Notes: generated from the letters alone by a model not told the origin. Counted from the first letter of the stretch, positions 19,975 to 31,417 are shown. The stretch is 64,000 bases of DNA from Protula sp. h YS-2021 (GCA_949752745.1 OX457024.1:54004510-54068509); one strand, 5' to 3'. Translations and numbers: made by a program.

Positions 19975-21875
19975 AAAACAACTTGCATATAGATATTTTC
20001 TATAGTAGTGGTCTAAATACGAGTGAGTCGTGGCCAGGAACGTGAGCTACGGCTCGAACTGCAGCCCACTATCACTCGCTTCACCAGCTTGATTGTAGAC
20101 CAACCTACATAAAGCTTTTTATCTTACTTATTGCAGCATCAAATTAAAGTTACAATTCCGTAGTAACAGGACCCATTAAAATGGCACGAATATACTTTGG
20201 TCAATTATATTAATTGCAGCGGTGGCCGATATACCACACGAACAACATAGAAATGTACTGCGTTAAAATATAGTGGAAACAATTTTGATTTGACATTTCT
20301 TTGGGTTAATATTTCTCACTTGGCACTTAATTAATTATTTAAGCCTTTTAATAAATTGGGAAAATTCCACTGACTGGTAAGGTTTTAATGAGGATAAAGA
20401 ATATTTATCCACTATTACTCTGTAAAATTTCATTGTAAAAGACTCTGACCATAAAAGTTTCTTACATCCTCTGATATGACACAGATATATTTTTATAGTT
20501 AACTTAATGAGATTCCATACTGGCTTGTCTACCCCTAAAAATGAACACCTACTCTGGCAAATCACACGTATACGAGCTGTTTTGATCAACCATGTCAACA
20601 TTTCTTTCAGTCACCGTTTGGTCATATTACACTCAACCACTGAAGGTGCTACAGTACATGATACACTTTGGCAACATATTTCACAATTATCTGCTTCTGC
20701 TTCCATTTTAATAAGTTACTACCGCAGTTTGTTAAATCATGAGATATTTTATACTGGAGAAACAAACGTTTGGAGTTGTTCCACAGAATTTCAACTGCAT
20801 TAAAGGTAAATCTGATTGTTTTTTTTTGTATATTTCAGCATATTTGCATAAGATAACGGCATTGGTGGTAGCTTTGTGACCTCAAAATCGAAGAAGGAAC
20901 TGTAAACTGCCTAATTTATTGAAACAAAGTTTTCCGACGTCACACCAATTTTCCGTTCTCCCGCCTCCTTATTATGCGGAACAACCATGCCATGCGAAGA
21001 GCTTTTATCTACGACTCTGCATTAATATTACAATGAAGAGCTTCCTGGTTACCATTCATGATCAATTTCAAAGCAATCTGACTACGTTTGTAAAAATATT
21101 TACATTTTAAATTTGATGTTTTTGACCAATAGTTTGGCCAGTTTTGGCCACATTGTTAAGCAAAATAGAACTGAAATAATACGCAGGAAGAACAATATTT
21201 TTGTTGTTGTAGTTACGGGGAACATTTCTGTTAAATTCCAAAGAGATCGGGTTGGATTTGCACAATTTTGGAATTGTAATAGTAGCATTTTAATAATGTT
21301 TGTTTACAATACGCGAAGAACACAGATAGCGGTCGTCAGATGAAGTGATTTGAATAGTCTACCGACAAAAGTGGGTTGGATTAACACGAGGAACACAGAG
21401 ATACCATTTTTTTTCAATCAACTGCCGAAATAACAGGGCAACATTTGCACTGTTTGATCTACGACATACTGCTTCACTGAATACAGCACTCCGACGTCAC
21501 TAAATCCACAAATGATGACTTATATCGGGTTTAAAAATGTTAAAACAACTGTTAGTGAAACTGTCTGATCCTCTGATAATCCCGATGTTAAGTTATACAG
21601 GTAGGCAAAGGCCTTTGAGTGATATCGATCACATTAAATAAGCGTCTGGGCAGCAATGAGTGGGTTTATTTGAAAATATAATGTACAGAGAATTTGAATG
21701 GTTGCTCAGATATCCTACGTACAAACTCGTATTCAGTTAAACCTCCAAATAAGGACGCCTGTGGATCTGGGTTAAAAGCAAGCCATAGTAGAGAGCACAA
21801 CCGCTAACTGGAATCCAGAGTGGCGGATGTTATGACCTCGAAATTGAGTCAAGGTCAAAATAAAAATAACACGCG
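19975..21875. other. Spacer between copies A and B, part 2: no gene seen
   Basis: AT-rich sequence without long or conserved frames and without recognisable tRNA, promoter or repeat structure. Confidence 0.45.
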
Positions 21876-22640
21876 AATCCGGGACAGAAGAGCCCTGGAC
21901 AAAAGGGCCGTGGACATAAGGGCCTTTCTCAAAACGGCCTTTTCCAAAAGGGCCTTTCCCAAAACGGCCCTAAATGAAAAGTTGGACAAAAGGGCCGTGA
22001 GGAATTTTTTTTGGATATGGTCCTCAAATTATTTTTATTTTTTGTGTAATAAAATAACAACTCCAAAAACAAAGTTTATTGATTTTATTGCCTGATTCAT
22101 CGAGACAATTTTTTTTCTTTGTCTTGTATCCATTGCTGTTGGTCACAGTTCAAATAAAGACCTCAAATTCAGAACTCATACACTGACACGCGAACATCAT
22201 CCGGCTTGGCGCGTGTGTTTAAACAGCACAGTGCAGAGGAACGCAACAAAGGACGAAATCTGGCATCTAAAGACAGTGATGGGAAGTAATTGAAAGAGTC
22301 TTTGAAATGAGTAAAACATTAATCAGTGATTGGTACAAACAGGGATTAACCTGTGGCACAGTGCTTCGAAAATTTCAAGAGAGTGATGGGGAGTAATTGA
22401 AACAAAGCATCAAGGCAGTTATCTTTAGAAACACAACGAAGCCTGTTTTTTACTTTATTATTTTATTACATATTTTATTAAATAATTAAAACTCAAAATC
22501 CTAGAAAAAAAATCTCAAGGCCCTTTTGTCCAACTTTTCATTTAGGGCCGTTTTGGGAAAGGCCTTTTTGGGAAAGGCCGTTTTGGGAAAGGCCCTTATG
22601 TCCAAGGCCCTTTCGTCCAAGGCCCTTCTGTCTGGATACC
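21876..22640. mobile_element. MITE-like element with about 140-bp inverted ends
   Basis: The left arm (gggacagaagagccctggacaaaagggccg...aaatgaaaagttggacaaaagggcc) is matched in reverse at 22502-22640. Each arm contains internal units of cctttcccaaaacgg. The middle, about 480 bp, is AT-rich and has no gene. Non-autonomous status is inferred from the absence of coding capacity. Confidence 0.8.
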
Positions 22641-22954
22641 ATAACGCGCACCTTCCGGATATGAAAAGTCATTTATTATCTATATTCTTTCAATAATCTC
22701 ATCATGTACAAGCTATTACTGAAACAGATTTTCAGTGTAATTAATTTACATCTAAACATGGCTTTCTTTTAGACACCACTTGCTTGCTACCTGGCTTTAC
22801 TAAAAGAATAAAAATGTAGCATAGTATCGAACGGGTGTGATGAAATAATACAGTTTACATGTATCACCTTAGTAATAGCTAGATTTAAGCAAGCTGGGTT
22901 ATAATCATTCACTGGTTATTCCGCTAAATCCAGAAAACATATTGTACGCTGGAT

Positions 22955-22960
22955 AGTAAC
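22955..22960. repeat. Target site duplication of copy B, left (agtaac)
   Basis: agtaac directly precedes the copy B terminus and recurs directly after its right end at 48705-48710. Six bases is the duplication length typical of Polintons. Confidence 0.93.
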
Positions 22961-23330
22961 AGTAGTATGAAAACAAGAGTTCCAGCCCACTTGATAAGAT
23001 CATACTGTCTGGACCGGAAGTGACGTCAAAGGTGTTGTCATGGCAACGAAGTGTTGTGATGGCAACGAAGCGCTGTAGTCATGGAAACGAAGCGTAGCCA
23101 AGCCTAGCCATGGTAACATAGCCAAAGTGAGGACCTCCCCCCCCCCTAGCCGGCAGTCGGGACAGACCCTATGGTAAAAAGTGTGGACCCCCCCTTGGCG
23201 GCAGTCGGGACCCCCCCAGGCGGCAGTCCGGCCAGTCCCTACGGTCATACAGTGGGGACCCCCCCCCCCTAGGCGGCAGTCTGAGCATCAGAGGGGTATA
23301 TAAGGGATGAGCACCCGAAACTAAACCACT
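22961..23330. repeat. Left terminal inverted repeat, copy B
   Basis: Matches the reverse complement of about 48100-48704: the terminal block, a gtgacgtc...caacgaagtgttgtgatggcaacgaagcgctgtagtcatgg block, the minisatellite with C-runs, then cagaggggtatataagggatgagcaccc. The left arm has fewer minisatellite units than the right, so the arms differ in length. Confidence 0.9.
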
Positions 23331-23558
23331 AACCCCCCCCCCCCCCTTAGACGGCAGTCGGGACCCCCCCCCCCCCAGGCGGCAGTCCGGCCAGTCCCTA
23401 CAGTAATACACCGGGAACCCCCCCCCCCCCTAGGCGGCAGTCTGGCATCAGAGTGGTATATAAGGGATGAGCACCCAGCAACAACAGTGACAGTCATATC
23501 GGTAAGTGGAAGCAAAAGTTACACACCACAATTTGATCACATCAGAGGGGTATATAAG
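23297..23558 (+). promoter_or_regulatory. Triplicated TIR promoter (three TATATAAG boxes)
   Basis: The block atcagaggggtatataagggatgagcaccca recurs with TATA boxes at 23297-23304, 23457-23464 and 23551-23558, each directed into the element. The second and third are followed by caacaacagtgac...atatcggtaagtgga, containing a consensus splice-donor sequence (G|GTAAGT) at 23501 and 23595. Confidence 0.6.
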
Positions 23559-24168
23559 GGATGAGCACCCATCAACAACAGTGACAACTATATCGGTAAG
23601 TGGAACTCATTGAAAGTTTGTAAACAAAAAGTGTGATAACTTTCGTTATATTTGGTCGATTTGCATGAAAATTTCACTGTTTGATTCATTTTTATGTAAA
23701 CTTTTGTAATAAAGTAATCACAGGCTAGTTGCGCAGGTGGCTGTTCACATATTTACCGCCATTTTAACTTAAAACTTATATAACTTTCATTATAGTTGAC
23801 TGATTTACATGAAAATTTCGCCATTGGATTACAGTGCTTCTTCGAGGATGAATACCATTTGGCGGATGAATACCATTTGACTTCACCGCTAGATGTCTCT
23901 ACTGTGCAGCAGTGCAGCAGTGCAGCTGTAAGTGAGACATTCAAGCAACTATCTGCTGAGTCAACAATTTTTAAACACGTTTGAAAAGTTACACACCATA
24001 TTTTGATTACATGTACGTAGCATAAAACAAACTTTGTAAACAAAATTTGTAAACAAACTTTGTAAACAAACTCTGTAAACAAACTTTGTAAACAAACATT
24101 GATTATTTGCATAATTGAACCTTTGTAAACCAGTTTGAGCAAGTTACACATCATCCAAGTGGTATAAA
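23512..24168 (+). promoter_or_regulatory. Upstream control region of the polymerase gene, copy B
   Basis: Contains the motif aagttacacaccat...ttgattac at 23517 and 23987 and a shorter aagttacacatcat at 24141, then a TATA box ggtataaaag at 24161-24170. A 50-bp segment (taactttc...catgaaaatttc) is duplicated at 23637 and 23780. Short gtaaacaaactttgtaaac units fill 24025-24100. A polypyrimidine-like tract with cag at 24201-24203 could be a splice acceptor for TIR-initiated transcripts. Confidence 0.5.
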
Positions 24169-24229
24169 AGGAAGAGTGAAACGTATATTTCATCTCATTT
24201 CAGTTCTAGCAACAGCAACAGCAACAACG

Positions 24230-27200
24230 ATGGCACCAGTCTACTGTCATGATTGCGATATGACATTTCCATCTCTGGAGTTGTTCGTAGCACATACATG
24301 CAAACCAGCCAAGTTGAAACGTGCTCTTGAAGATCTTGTTGAACAGATTGAAGCCAAGAGACGAAAGACCGTACAAGATGGTGTTGAAAGACCTGATCCG
24401 TTCCTCTGCTGTGAATGCACTAAGATATTTCCATCTTTGGATGCGTTTGACACACATGTATGCATGATGGAAGAACAAAAGACAGTACAAGTAGGCAGAG
24501 GCAGAAGAGTGAGTCTTGGTGGAAACGCACAGCAAAGACGGTTTGAGCCTGAAGATGGATCGGATTTACTCCTTGAAAGGCGACAGCAAGAGAACCGGAT
24601 CAAGAGACATTTGCTAGAAATGGTACATTGTCGTGCATGCACGCTTCAAGAAAATGACGGCGAATGCTGAAGGTGTGATGGTAGAACAAGTGGATAATGC
24701 CTTCATCAGCAGTCCAACATATGCAGCATACAATCCAGCAGATATTGAGCAGGACTTGCCAGAAGCCTATAAAGAATTGTTTACCAGGTTTGATGAACAT
24801 GAGCGACAAGGTTCTGGCTGGGTGTTGGATAACATACTGTATATTGAAGTACATACAGCTACGTCAGTGCCTCTGGAAGCAAGTAGTTTTATCCCACTAC
24901 CGAAGAAAGTGAAGAATACAGGAGGTGTATTAAACATTCAGAATGATGACAACAAGTGCTTCTTATGGTCTGTATTGGCTCATCTTCATCCTTCAACAAA
25001 CAAACCATACCGTGTGCATCAATACAAGACATTTGAGAAGGAATTGAAGGTGGAAGGCATGACATTTCCCACACCGATTACAGACATTCCAAAGTTTGAA
25101 AAGGAGAATGATGCGTCCATTAACGTGTCTGGATATGAACATGATGTAGTTGTTCCAATACAACCGAGTCGAAACACCAGCGCGAGAGAAATCAACTTAC
25201 TTTTGATTAGCAATGACAAGACAAGACATTACTGCCTCATCAAGAATTTCAGCAGACTTATGGCTTATCGTACCAAGTATAATGGAGCAATGTTTTATTG
25301 TTTCAACTGTCTTCACGGATTTATGCGACAAGATCTTTTAGACAAGCATCGTGAAGTGTGTGGCAAGCATGGAGCACAACGTTTATCATTCCCCAAGGAA
25401 CCGTTTATCAAGTTCAAGAATGTAGCCAAACAACAGCGAGCGCCGTTTGTCATTTATGCAGACTTTGAATGTTTCACGAAAAAGCATGAAGGAGACAAGT
25501 ATCAGCATCATCGTCCAAACAGCTTTGCCTATGTAGTTGTGAGCCAGTATGACACATGTGCACCAGTCGTGTATCGAGGAGATAATGCTGTGAAAGTCTT
25601 TTAAGACCATATGGTGAATGAGCGTGATCGTATTGTGCATGGTTTACAACAGAAAAAGAAAATGATGATGACTCATGAAGATGAAGAGCATTATAAGAAC
25701 GCTGTCGATTGCTACATTTGTCATGAGCCTCTAGGAGCAGATCATGTGAGAGATCATGACCATATCAATGGCAAATACCGCGGAGCTGCACATAGTGAAT
25801 GCAATTTAAAATTCCGATTTCGAAAGGATAAGCCGGATATTAAAGATTCTTTTATCATTCCTTTCTTTTTCCACAAGTTACGAGGTTATGACAGCCATTT
25901 CATCATGGAAGAAATTGGAAAGTTCAAAAACGAAACCATTACAGTCATTCCCAACACCGTTGAGAAATATATTGCATTCACCATGAGCAGTCTGAAATTT
26001 ACAGACAGTTATCAGTTCATGAGTACTTCTCTACAGAAGTTGGTATCCAACCTGGCAGCAGAAGGGAAAGACAACTTTTATAACATGACGTCACACATTC
26101 ACGATAGCGACCAACAAGATTTACTGTTGAGAAAGGGAGTGTACCCTTATGATTACGTGGATGAACCATCCAAGTTTGCTGAAACACAGCTACCATCAAA
26201 GGACAAGTTTTATAGTCTGCCCAGTAAAAAAGACATTAGCGATGAGGATTATACACATGCGCAGAAGGTATGGGAGACATTCCACTGTACTACATTTGGC
26301 GAATACCATGACCTATACCTGAAATCAGATGTGTTGCTGCTAGCTGACGTTTTTGAAAACTTTCGTCAAGTGTGCCTCAACACATATGAATTGGATCCTG
26401 CTCACTACTATACAGCACCAGGACTGTCGTGGGATGCAATGTTAAAAGCAACAAAGGTGAAGTTGGAATTGATCAATGACATTGACATGTACCAAGTGGT
26501 TGAACAAGGTCTACGTGGAGGAATATCTGTCATGACACACAAGTATGCGAAAGCAAATAACCCCTACGTAGCAGATTACGATCCCACGAAACTAACCAAC
26601 TACTTGACGTACCTGGATGTAAACAACTTGTATGGCTGGGCCATGTCGCAAAGCATGCCACAAAGTGAATTTATGTGGGTGAGCGAGTCAGAATCTATTG
26701 ACTTTATGGATGTGGATGAAGATGACGAGATTGGATACATTTTAGAGGTGGATTTGGAATACCCATATTCAATCCATGATCGTCATAATCACTATCCTGT
26801 GGCTCCAGAACGGAAATGTGTTATGGTGGGAGAATTGTCAAAACATAGTCAGAAGCTACGGAAAGATCTAAACATGAAAGGCAAACCTAGTGAAAAGCTC
26901 ATTCCCAACTTGTGTGACAAGAAGAAATATGTGCTTCATTATAGAAATTTACAGCAATATGTCTCACTGGGATTGAAAGTCACGAAGGTGCATCGTGCCA
27001 TCATGTTTGCACAAAGCAAATGGTGGCAAAATACATCTCCTTGAACACGGAAAAGAGAAAGTTGGCCAAGAACCCGTTTGAGAAAGACTTTTTCAAATTG
27101 ATGAACAACTCTGTGTTTTGCAAAACCATGGAAAATGTGAGAAAGCGCATCAACGTGGAACTTGTTCACCAGGAAAAGCGGTTCAAGAAACTTGTTTCCA

Positions 27201-27856
27201 AACCTTCCTTCCACAAATTTACAATTTTCAACGAAGATTTGACCGCGGTACATTTACGCAAAGTGGATCTGCTTCTGGATAAACCCATTCAAGTCGGCTT
27301 CACCATTCTCGACCTCAGCAAAGTGCTCATGTTCCACTTTCATTACAACTACATCATGACCAAGTATCCCAACGCCAAACTCTTGTTCAACGACACCGAC
27401 AGTCTATGTTATGACATAGAAACGGAAGATATCTACAAGGATATGCAGGAAGATGCCAACTTGTTTGATACAAGTGACTATCCGTCAGATCATTTCCTAC
27501 ATTCCAACGTGAACAAGAAAGTGCTTGGGAAAATGAAAGATGAGACGGCAGGCATTCCCATTGAAGAGTTTGTTGGACTTCGACCGGAAAGGTATAGTAT
27601 GATGTATGGTGAGAAAGAAAAACGTACGACTAAAGGCATTACTCGCGCGTGTCAAAGACGTATGAAACATAAGCAGTATAGAGACAGTTTGTTCAACCAA
27701 ACGCAAACGATGACAACAGGACACATCATTCGAAGTCATGACCACCAGATTTTCTCGGAGAAGTTGAGGAAAGTGGCTCTCTCTCCCTTTGATGACAAGC
27801 GATATGTGATGAGTGATGGCTATTCCACTTTGGCGCATGGGCATTACAGTATATAA
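24230..27856 (+). pseudogene. polB: Protein-primed family B DNA polymerase, copy B, interrupted
   Basis: The start is taken as ATG 24230 (MAPVYCHDC), 62 bp after the TATA box. Domain order: two C2H2-like fingers (CHDCDMTFPS...HTC and CCECTKIFPS...HVC), exonuclease motif I (IYADFECF), an endonuclease VII-like zinc/HNH segment (CYICHEPLG...[19 protein letters not shown]), exonuclease II (LRGYDSH) and III ([13 protein letters not shown]), motif A ([13 protein letters not shown]), motif B and motif C (NDTDSLCY). At least three lesions break it: a frameshift near 24620, a stop at 25602 (TTA to TAA) and a 1-base deletion at about 27022. It retains the EFVGLRPERYS segment that copy C lacks. Confidence 0.92.
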
Positions 27857-27859
27857 GGG
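27850..27859 (+). promoter_or_regulatory. TATA box overlapping the polymerase stop codon, copy B
   Basis: acagtatataaggggga; the TAA of TATATAAG is the stop of the polymerase frame. It lies about 55 bp before the ATG at 27913. Confidence 0.6.
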
Positions 27860-27912
27860 GGAGACACTTATATACTGAGAGTTAATTGAGGTGTGAACAC
27901 TGAAGCGTAAAC

Positions 27913-28260
27913 ATGAATCGGACAAGATCTGCAAATGATATGGATACTCTTGCTGATACAGTCAAAGACATGAATGTGAAAAATCCTGATACCACCATCA
28001 AGAAATTAAAAGTGGAGACGACACCAACACCACAGTCGTGGGATGGAATGCTTTCTCTAGGAAATGGAAAGTATATCGTGATTATGAAACAAAACAATGA
28101 AGGCGTGGTAAACATTCGCAAATACCTCAGAGATGAGGGGACTGGAAAAAACCGTCCGACGAAAAAGGGTATCTTGCTGACAATACCTGAATGGAAAATG
28201 TTGAAGAAGCAGGTGAAAGAAGTGGATAAAAGGCTTCGCAGACAAGAAGACAGCGCATAA
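27913..28260 (+). CDS. PC4-like protein 1, copy B
   Basis: The 115-residue frame is open. The strands GKYIVIMKQ and VVNIRKYLRD and the helix PEWKMLKKQVKEVDK form the PC4/p15 core (about residues 54-112). It differs from copy A at scattered residues with no frame damage, which suggests that selection continued or that decay has been slow here. Confidence 0.75.
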   Translation: MNRTRSANDMDTLADTVKDMNVKNPDTTIKKLKVETTPTPQSWDGMLSLGNGKYIVIMKQNNEGVVNIRKYLRDEGTGKNRPTKKGILLTIPEWKMLKKQVKEVDKRLRRQEDSA

Positions 28261-28274
28261 CAAGGTAAAAAATC

Positions 28275-28646
28275 ATGAATGCACTCATGTTGAACGATGG
28301 TGTTTACCTTACTGTAAATGATAGGAATGAAGTGATGATAGGTTCTCGGATAAGTTATCATCGGTTTAAACCTGAAGTGTGGAAAGACTTTCAAAACATA
28401 CCGCTTGAACCTGGGTTTGAACGCAGACTTGAAAATAAAGTGGAAGTGATGGTGATTGGACATGATTCTAACATACGCGTGAGATTCTGGAAAAATCTTT
28501 TACAGGATTATCCAGAGGATTATAAGGGAGTTGTGCCAGATACTCCATATACACAGTTAATCCACTTTGATATCAAGAACTGGCGCGCAGTCTTACGATT
28601 CCTAGAAGCTATACAACATCCACTGTTCAACATCATCCGAGCATAA
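28275..28646 (+). CDS. Small PC4-like-array protein 2, copy B
   Basis: An open frame of 123 residues (MNALMLNDGVY). It includes the DYPEDYKGVVPD loop that is shortened in copy A and a final FDIKNWRAVLRFLEAI helix. The gap to gene 3 is 2 bp. Confidence 0.5.
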   Translation: MNALMLNDGVYLTVNDRNEVMIGSRISYHRFKPEVWKDFQNIPLEPGFERRLENKVEVMVIGHDSNIRVRFWKNLLQDYPEDYKGVVPDTPYTQLIHFDIKNWRAVLRFLEAIQHPLFNIIRA

Positions 28647-28648
28647 AG

Positions 28649-28990
28649 ATGGAAGACTATTTGTTGGATTATGAACCCATTACATATGGATTCTCATATA
28701 TGAGAAACTTATGTGATGATATTGTGCTACGAAATTTTGGAAAGTTTATCATACTATCGCTTGACGAACAATTCGTGTTGAAGGATCATCTAGACAAGTT
28801 GAGAATACCCGGCTTTCTACTTCACCTTTCAAATGATATAGAAGTACGTGTGATTCAGAACTGTCTAGACGTGTTTGTACAATTTCGCCAACATGACGAG
28901 CTTACAGAACACTACGACATCATCACCCTCAGCACAGTGGAATGGAACGCGCTGTTGCAAGCATTGGATTGGGAAGACCCTTGTGCTTGA
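28649..28990 (+). CDS. Small PC4-like-array protein 3, copy B
   Basis: The 113-residue frame begins MEDYLLDYEPITYGF and ends LDWEDPCA. The Trp codon that is a stop in copy A is present. The last 116 bp overlap the start of gene 4 in the +1 frame, and the overlap is kept open in all three copies. Confidence 0.5.
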   Translation: MEDYLLDYEPITYGFSYMRNLCDDIVLRNFGKFIILSLDEQFVLKDHLDKLRIPGFLLHLSNDIEVRVIQNCLDVFVQFRQHDELTEHYDIITLSTVEWNALLQALDWEDPCA

Positions 28991-29261
28991 ATTCAAAGAG
29001 CATGGAATACAACTTATGCGGGGTACCAAATTCATTGAGCTGACACAGCCTATGCGGCTGATGGACTTAGAAGAAGGATATGAACTGAAACTGTCTGAAC
29101 ATGTCACTGTTAAAGTGATAAAGTTTTGTGATGTGCGTTATGTAAGCTTTCATAGCATTTACAAATACGGGTATAATGTCTATGATACCTATATCAATTT
29201 AGATTCTGATGAATGGCATTCATTGATGAATGTATTGAAAAATGAATGTGTTTATAAATAG
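28875..29261 (+). CDS. Small PC4-like-array protein 4, copy B
   Basis: An open frame of 128 residues from ATG 28875. The first 38 residues overlap gene 3. The unique part reads LVLEFKEHGIQLMRGTKF, then VKVIKFCDVRYVSFHSIY, then SDEWHSLMNVL. Either it starts at its own internal ATG or it is made as a frameshift fusion to gene 3; the sequence does not decide. Confidence 0.5.
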   Translation: MYNFANMTSLQNTTTSSPSAQWNGTRCCKHWIGKTLVLEFKEHGIQLMRGTKFIELTQPMRLMDLEEGYELKLSEHVTVKVIKFCDVRYVSFHSIYKYGYNVYDTYINLDSDEWHSLMNVLKNECVYK

Positions 29262-29480
29262 AAGTTTGTGAATAGTGTAAATAGACTTTGTAAATTTTGT
29301 AAATAGTGTTTGTAAATAGAATTTGTAAATAGTGTAAAAAGTCTTTGTAATTAAGAATTTGTAAATAGTGTAAATAGTGTTTGTAGTTAAGAATTTGTAA
29401 TTAAGTGTTTGTAAATGGAGTTTGTAGTTAAGAATTTGTAAATAAAGGTTTGTAAATAGTGTATATAGAGTTTGTGAATA
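29255..29480. repeat. AT-rich tandem repeat of gtttgtaaatag units, copy B
   Basis: Same type as in copy A, with a different unit number and order. It precedes the AATAAA. Confidence 0.85.
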
Positions 29481-29496
29481 AACGTATGTACAACAC

Positions 29497-29502
29497 AATA
29501 AA
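29497..29502 (+). terminator. Poly(A) signal AATAAA, copy B
   Basis: acacaataaacaagactgtttgaaacttgggttgtttta, at the convergence of the two gene sets. Confidence 0.6.
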
Positions 29503-29608
29503 CAAGACTGTTTGAAACTTGGGTTGTTTTATTTAACAATTAACAACAACTTAACTAATATAACAACAACTTAACTAATATAACAACAACTTAACTACAA
29601 CAACAACA

Positions 29609-30044
29609 TTAATAAAACAATGGTTTATAATGTCTATATACAAAACCCTTTACAATAAAATCACCATCCTTTCTTTTTAATATATTCACAATATCAAACA
29701 TACTCTGACCTCGAGCTCTATGCAATATATATATACACAATAAAAACCACATGATGATGATATTGGCGTTTGTAATGATATGGAATTATACATATAGTCA
29801 TTTCTAAAAACATTTCTAAACGATCATCTAGAGGTAAAAGTCCATAAGAGTCAAAATATTCTACAGGGTCTTTGTCGTAATACACTGCCACCCAATGTTC
29901 TCTTGGTTCATCTTGATCATCTGTGTTGATGACATAGGCGCCGCGTTGTAAAGATGGTAACTGGTCCATGGCAAACACGCCTTGAAACAAGTCTTTGGTC
30001 ATGACATCATGACTCAGTATGGCATCAATCTGCTTCGTGTTCAT
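29609..30044 (-). pseudogene. Adenain-like cysteine protease, copy B, frameshifted
   Basis: Starts MNTKQIDAILSHD at 30044. The catalytic His (REHWVAVYYD) and Asp (EYFDSYG) are in frame. A 1-base deletion (tcatttctaaaaac against tcatttcttaaaaac) near 29800 then shifts the frame, so the Cys nucleophile segment (SCGFYC) is read in the wrong frame. The final codons (KPLFY) are visible near 29612. Confidence 0.87.
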
Positions 30045-31417
30045 GACTGGTAGTCGAATTGGATGCTGCGATTTGCACTTATTTCAATAATGTTGTCAAA
30101 TTCAGCATAGACAATGACATTGATTGTATGTTTCAAAGCCCTAGCAAAATTCATTTCTAGCCGCAAATTCCCATGCTTGATCAGGGAAAATGATCATCGC
30201 CATCATAATCAGGTGTTAAGTCAAACGAAAATAAAGCATTACCTCTAGGCCAACCTTCCCGTTTTATAATGGAACTTTTCTCACCATTCAATCGATCAAA
30301 CGATTTGTAAAGCGTTTCAAAAGCGTCCAGGTATTTGTTCTGTGTAATGTCAAGCTTGAGAGGTTTGGATAGAACTGGTTCACCATCCGTGTACAGTTGC
30401 ATATAGTCCAGATCAAAATGTTTGAAATCATATGGATTCCTCAATACTGATCCACCAAAGGCTTCATTATGAACCAGACCAATGACAATGCGATTTGGTA
30501 ATTGACCCAAAAAGATGTTATCTTTCATTAGACTGAAATCCTGCTGGAATGGCCAACACTTTACATTCTTTTCTAGTGATGAGAAACCTGGCAGGACTTT
30601 TCATCAATTAAAAGTCCTAACTGAGTCCTAACTGAATACCTGGACTCACCCTCACTTTGTGAATGGCTAAAAATGCCTCTTTCACTTCTACCTTATAGGT
30701 TTTATCTGCAGCCATCAATACATAGTCATCTTTTTGTCCATGGAAACGCAATTTCAAACTTATGCCATTAGGAAGATAACGATCCTGCTCAAACAAATCT
30801 ATCCTTAAACCACCTGTGAGCATAAAATCACGGCTAAGACGTGTATGCAAATAACGATCATGTAAGCCATTGTTTCCTTGCTCAGCCAAGTCACCACCGT
30901 CAGCATTGACATGAAACCCGGATACATATTGTTCATGATTAGGTCTTTTCACCTCATAACTATTCATTGACCCAGTAGTATCCTTGTACATGAGACGCAT
31001 AGAGCGCTCAGAATGCAGACTTTCTTCCGAATCATGGATGAGATGAGAAATAATGCTGGTATAACCATGAGTATTGTTGCTATGAGATACCAATCGATCA
31101 TTCAGAAACAATTCAATATTAAACCATAACCCATTAAACACATCATTGATGCAAGAGACATTATCATCTGCGCCACAATCTGTTCCATCGGCCTTTACAA
31201 TGCGACATACAATATGGAGTTTGCTGTTCTTTAAATCTAGATATTCTTCTGTATTCGCAGGAATGTAGAATTCTATTGGAGCGCCTTCTCTAATGCTTGT
31301 GAGTGGTTGATAGTCGACATTATAACTTTTCTCTACAGCAGTTTGCGTCGGTGGTACGTGAAACCATTCCAATGGAGAAAGACTACATTCACACGAATGA
31401 TTATGAATGAGAGACAT
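30041..31417 (-). pseudogene. Major capsid protein (hexon-like), copy B, interrupted
   Basis: Open from MSLIHNHSCECS at 31417 to 30617 (266 residues), broken by several indels between 30530 and 30640, open again 30181-30528, then ended by TGA after DDHFP where one G is missing relative to copy A. The remaining frame continues ISANRSIQFDYQS to a stop overlapping the protease ATG (TCATGA). The original length would be about 457 residues. Confidence 0.8.
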
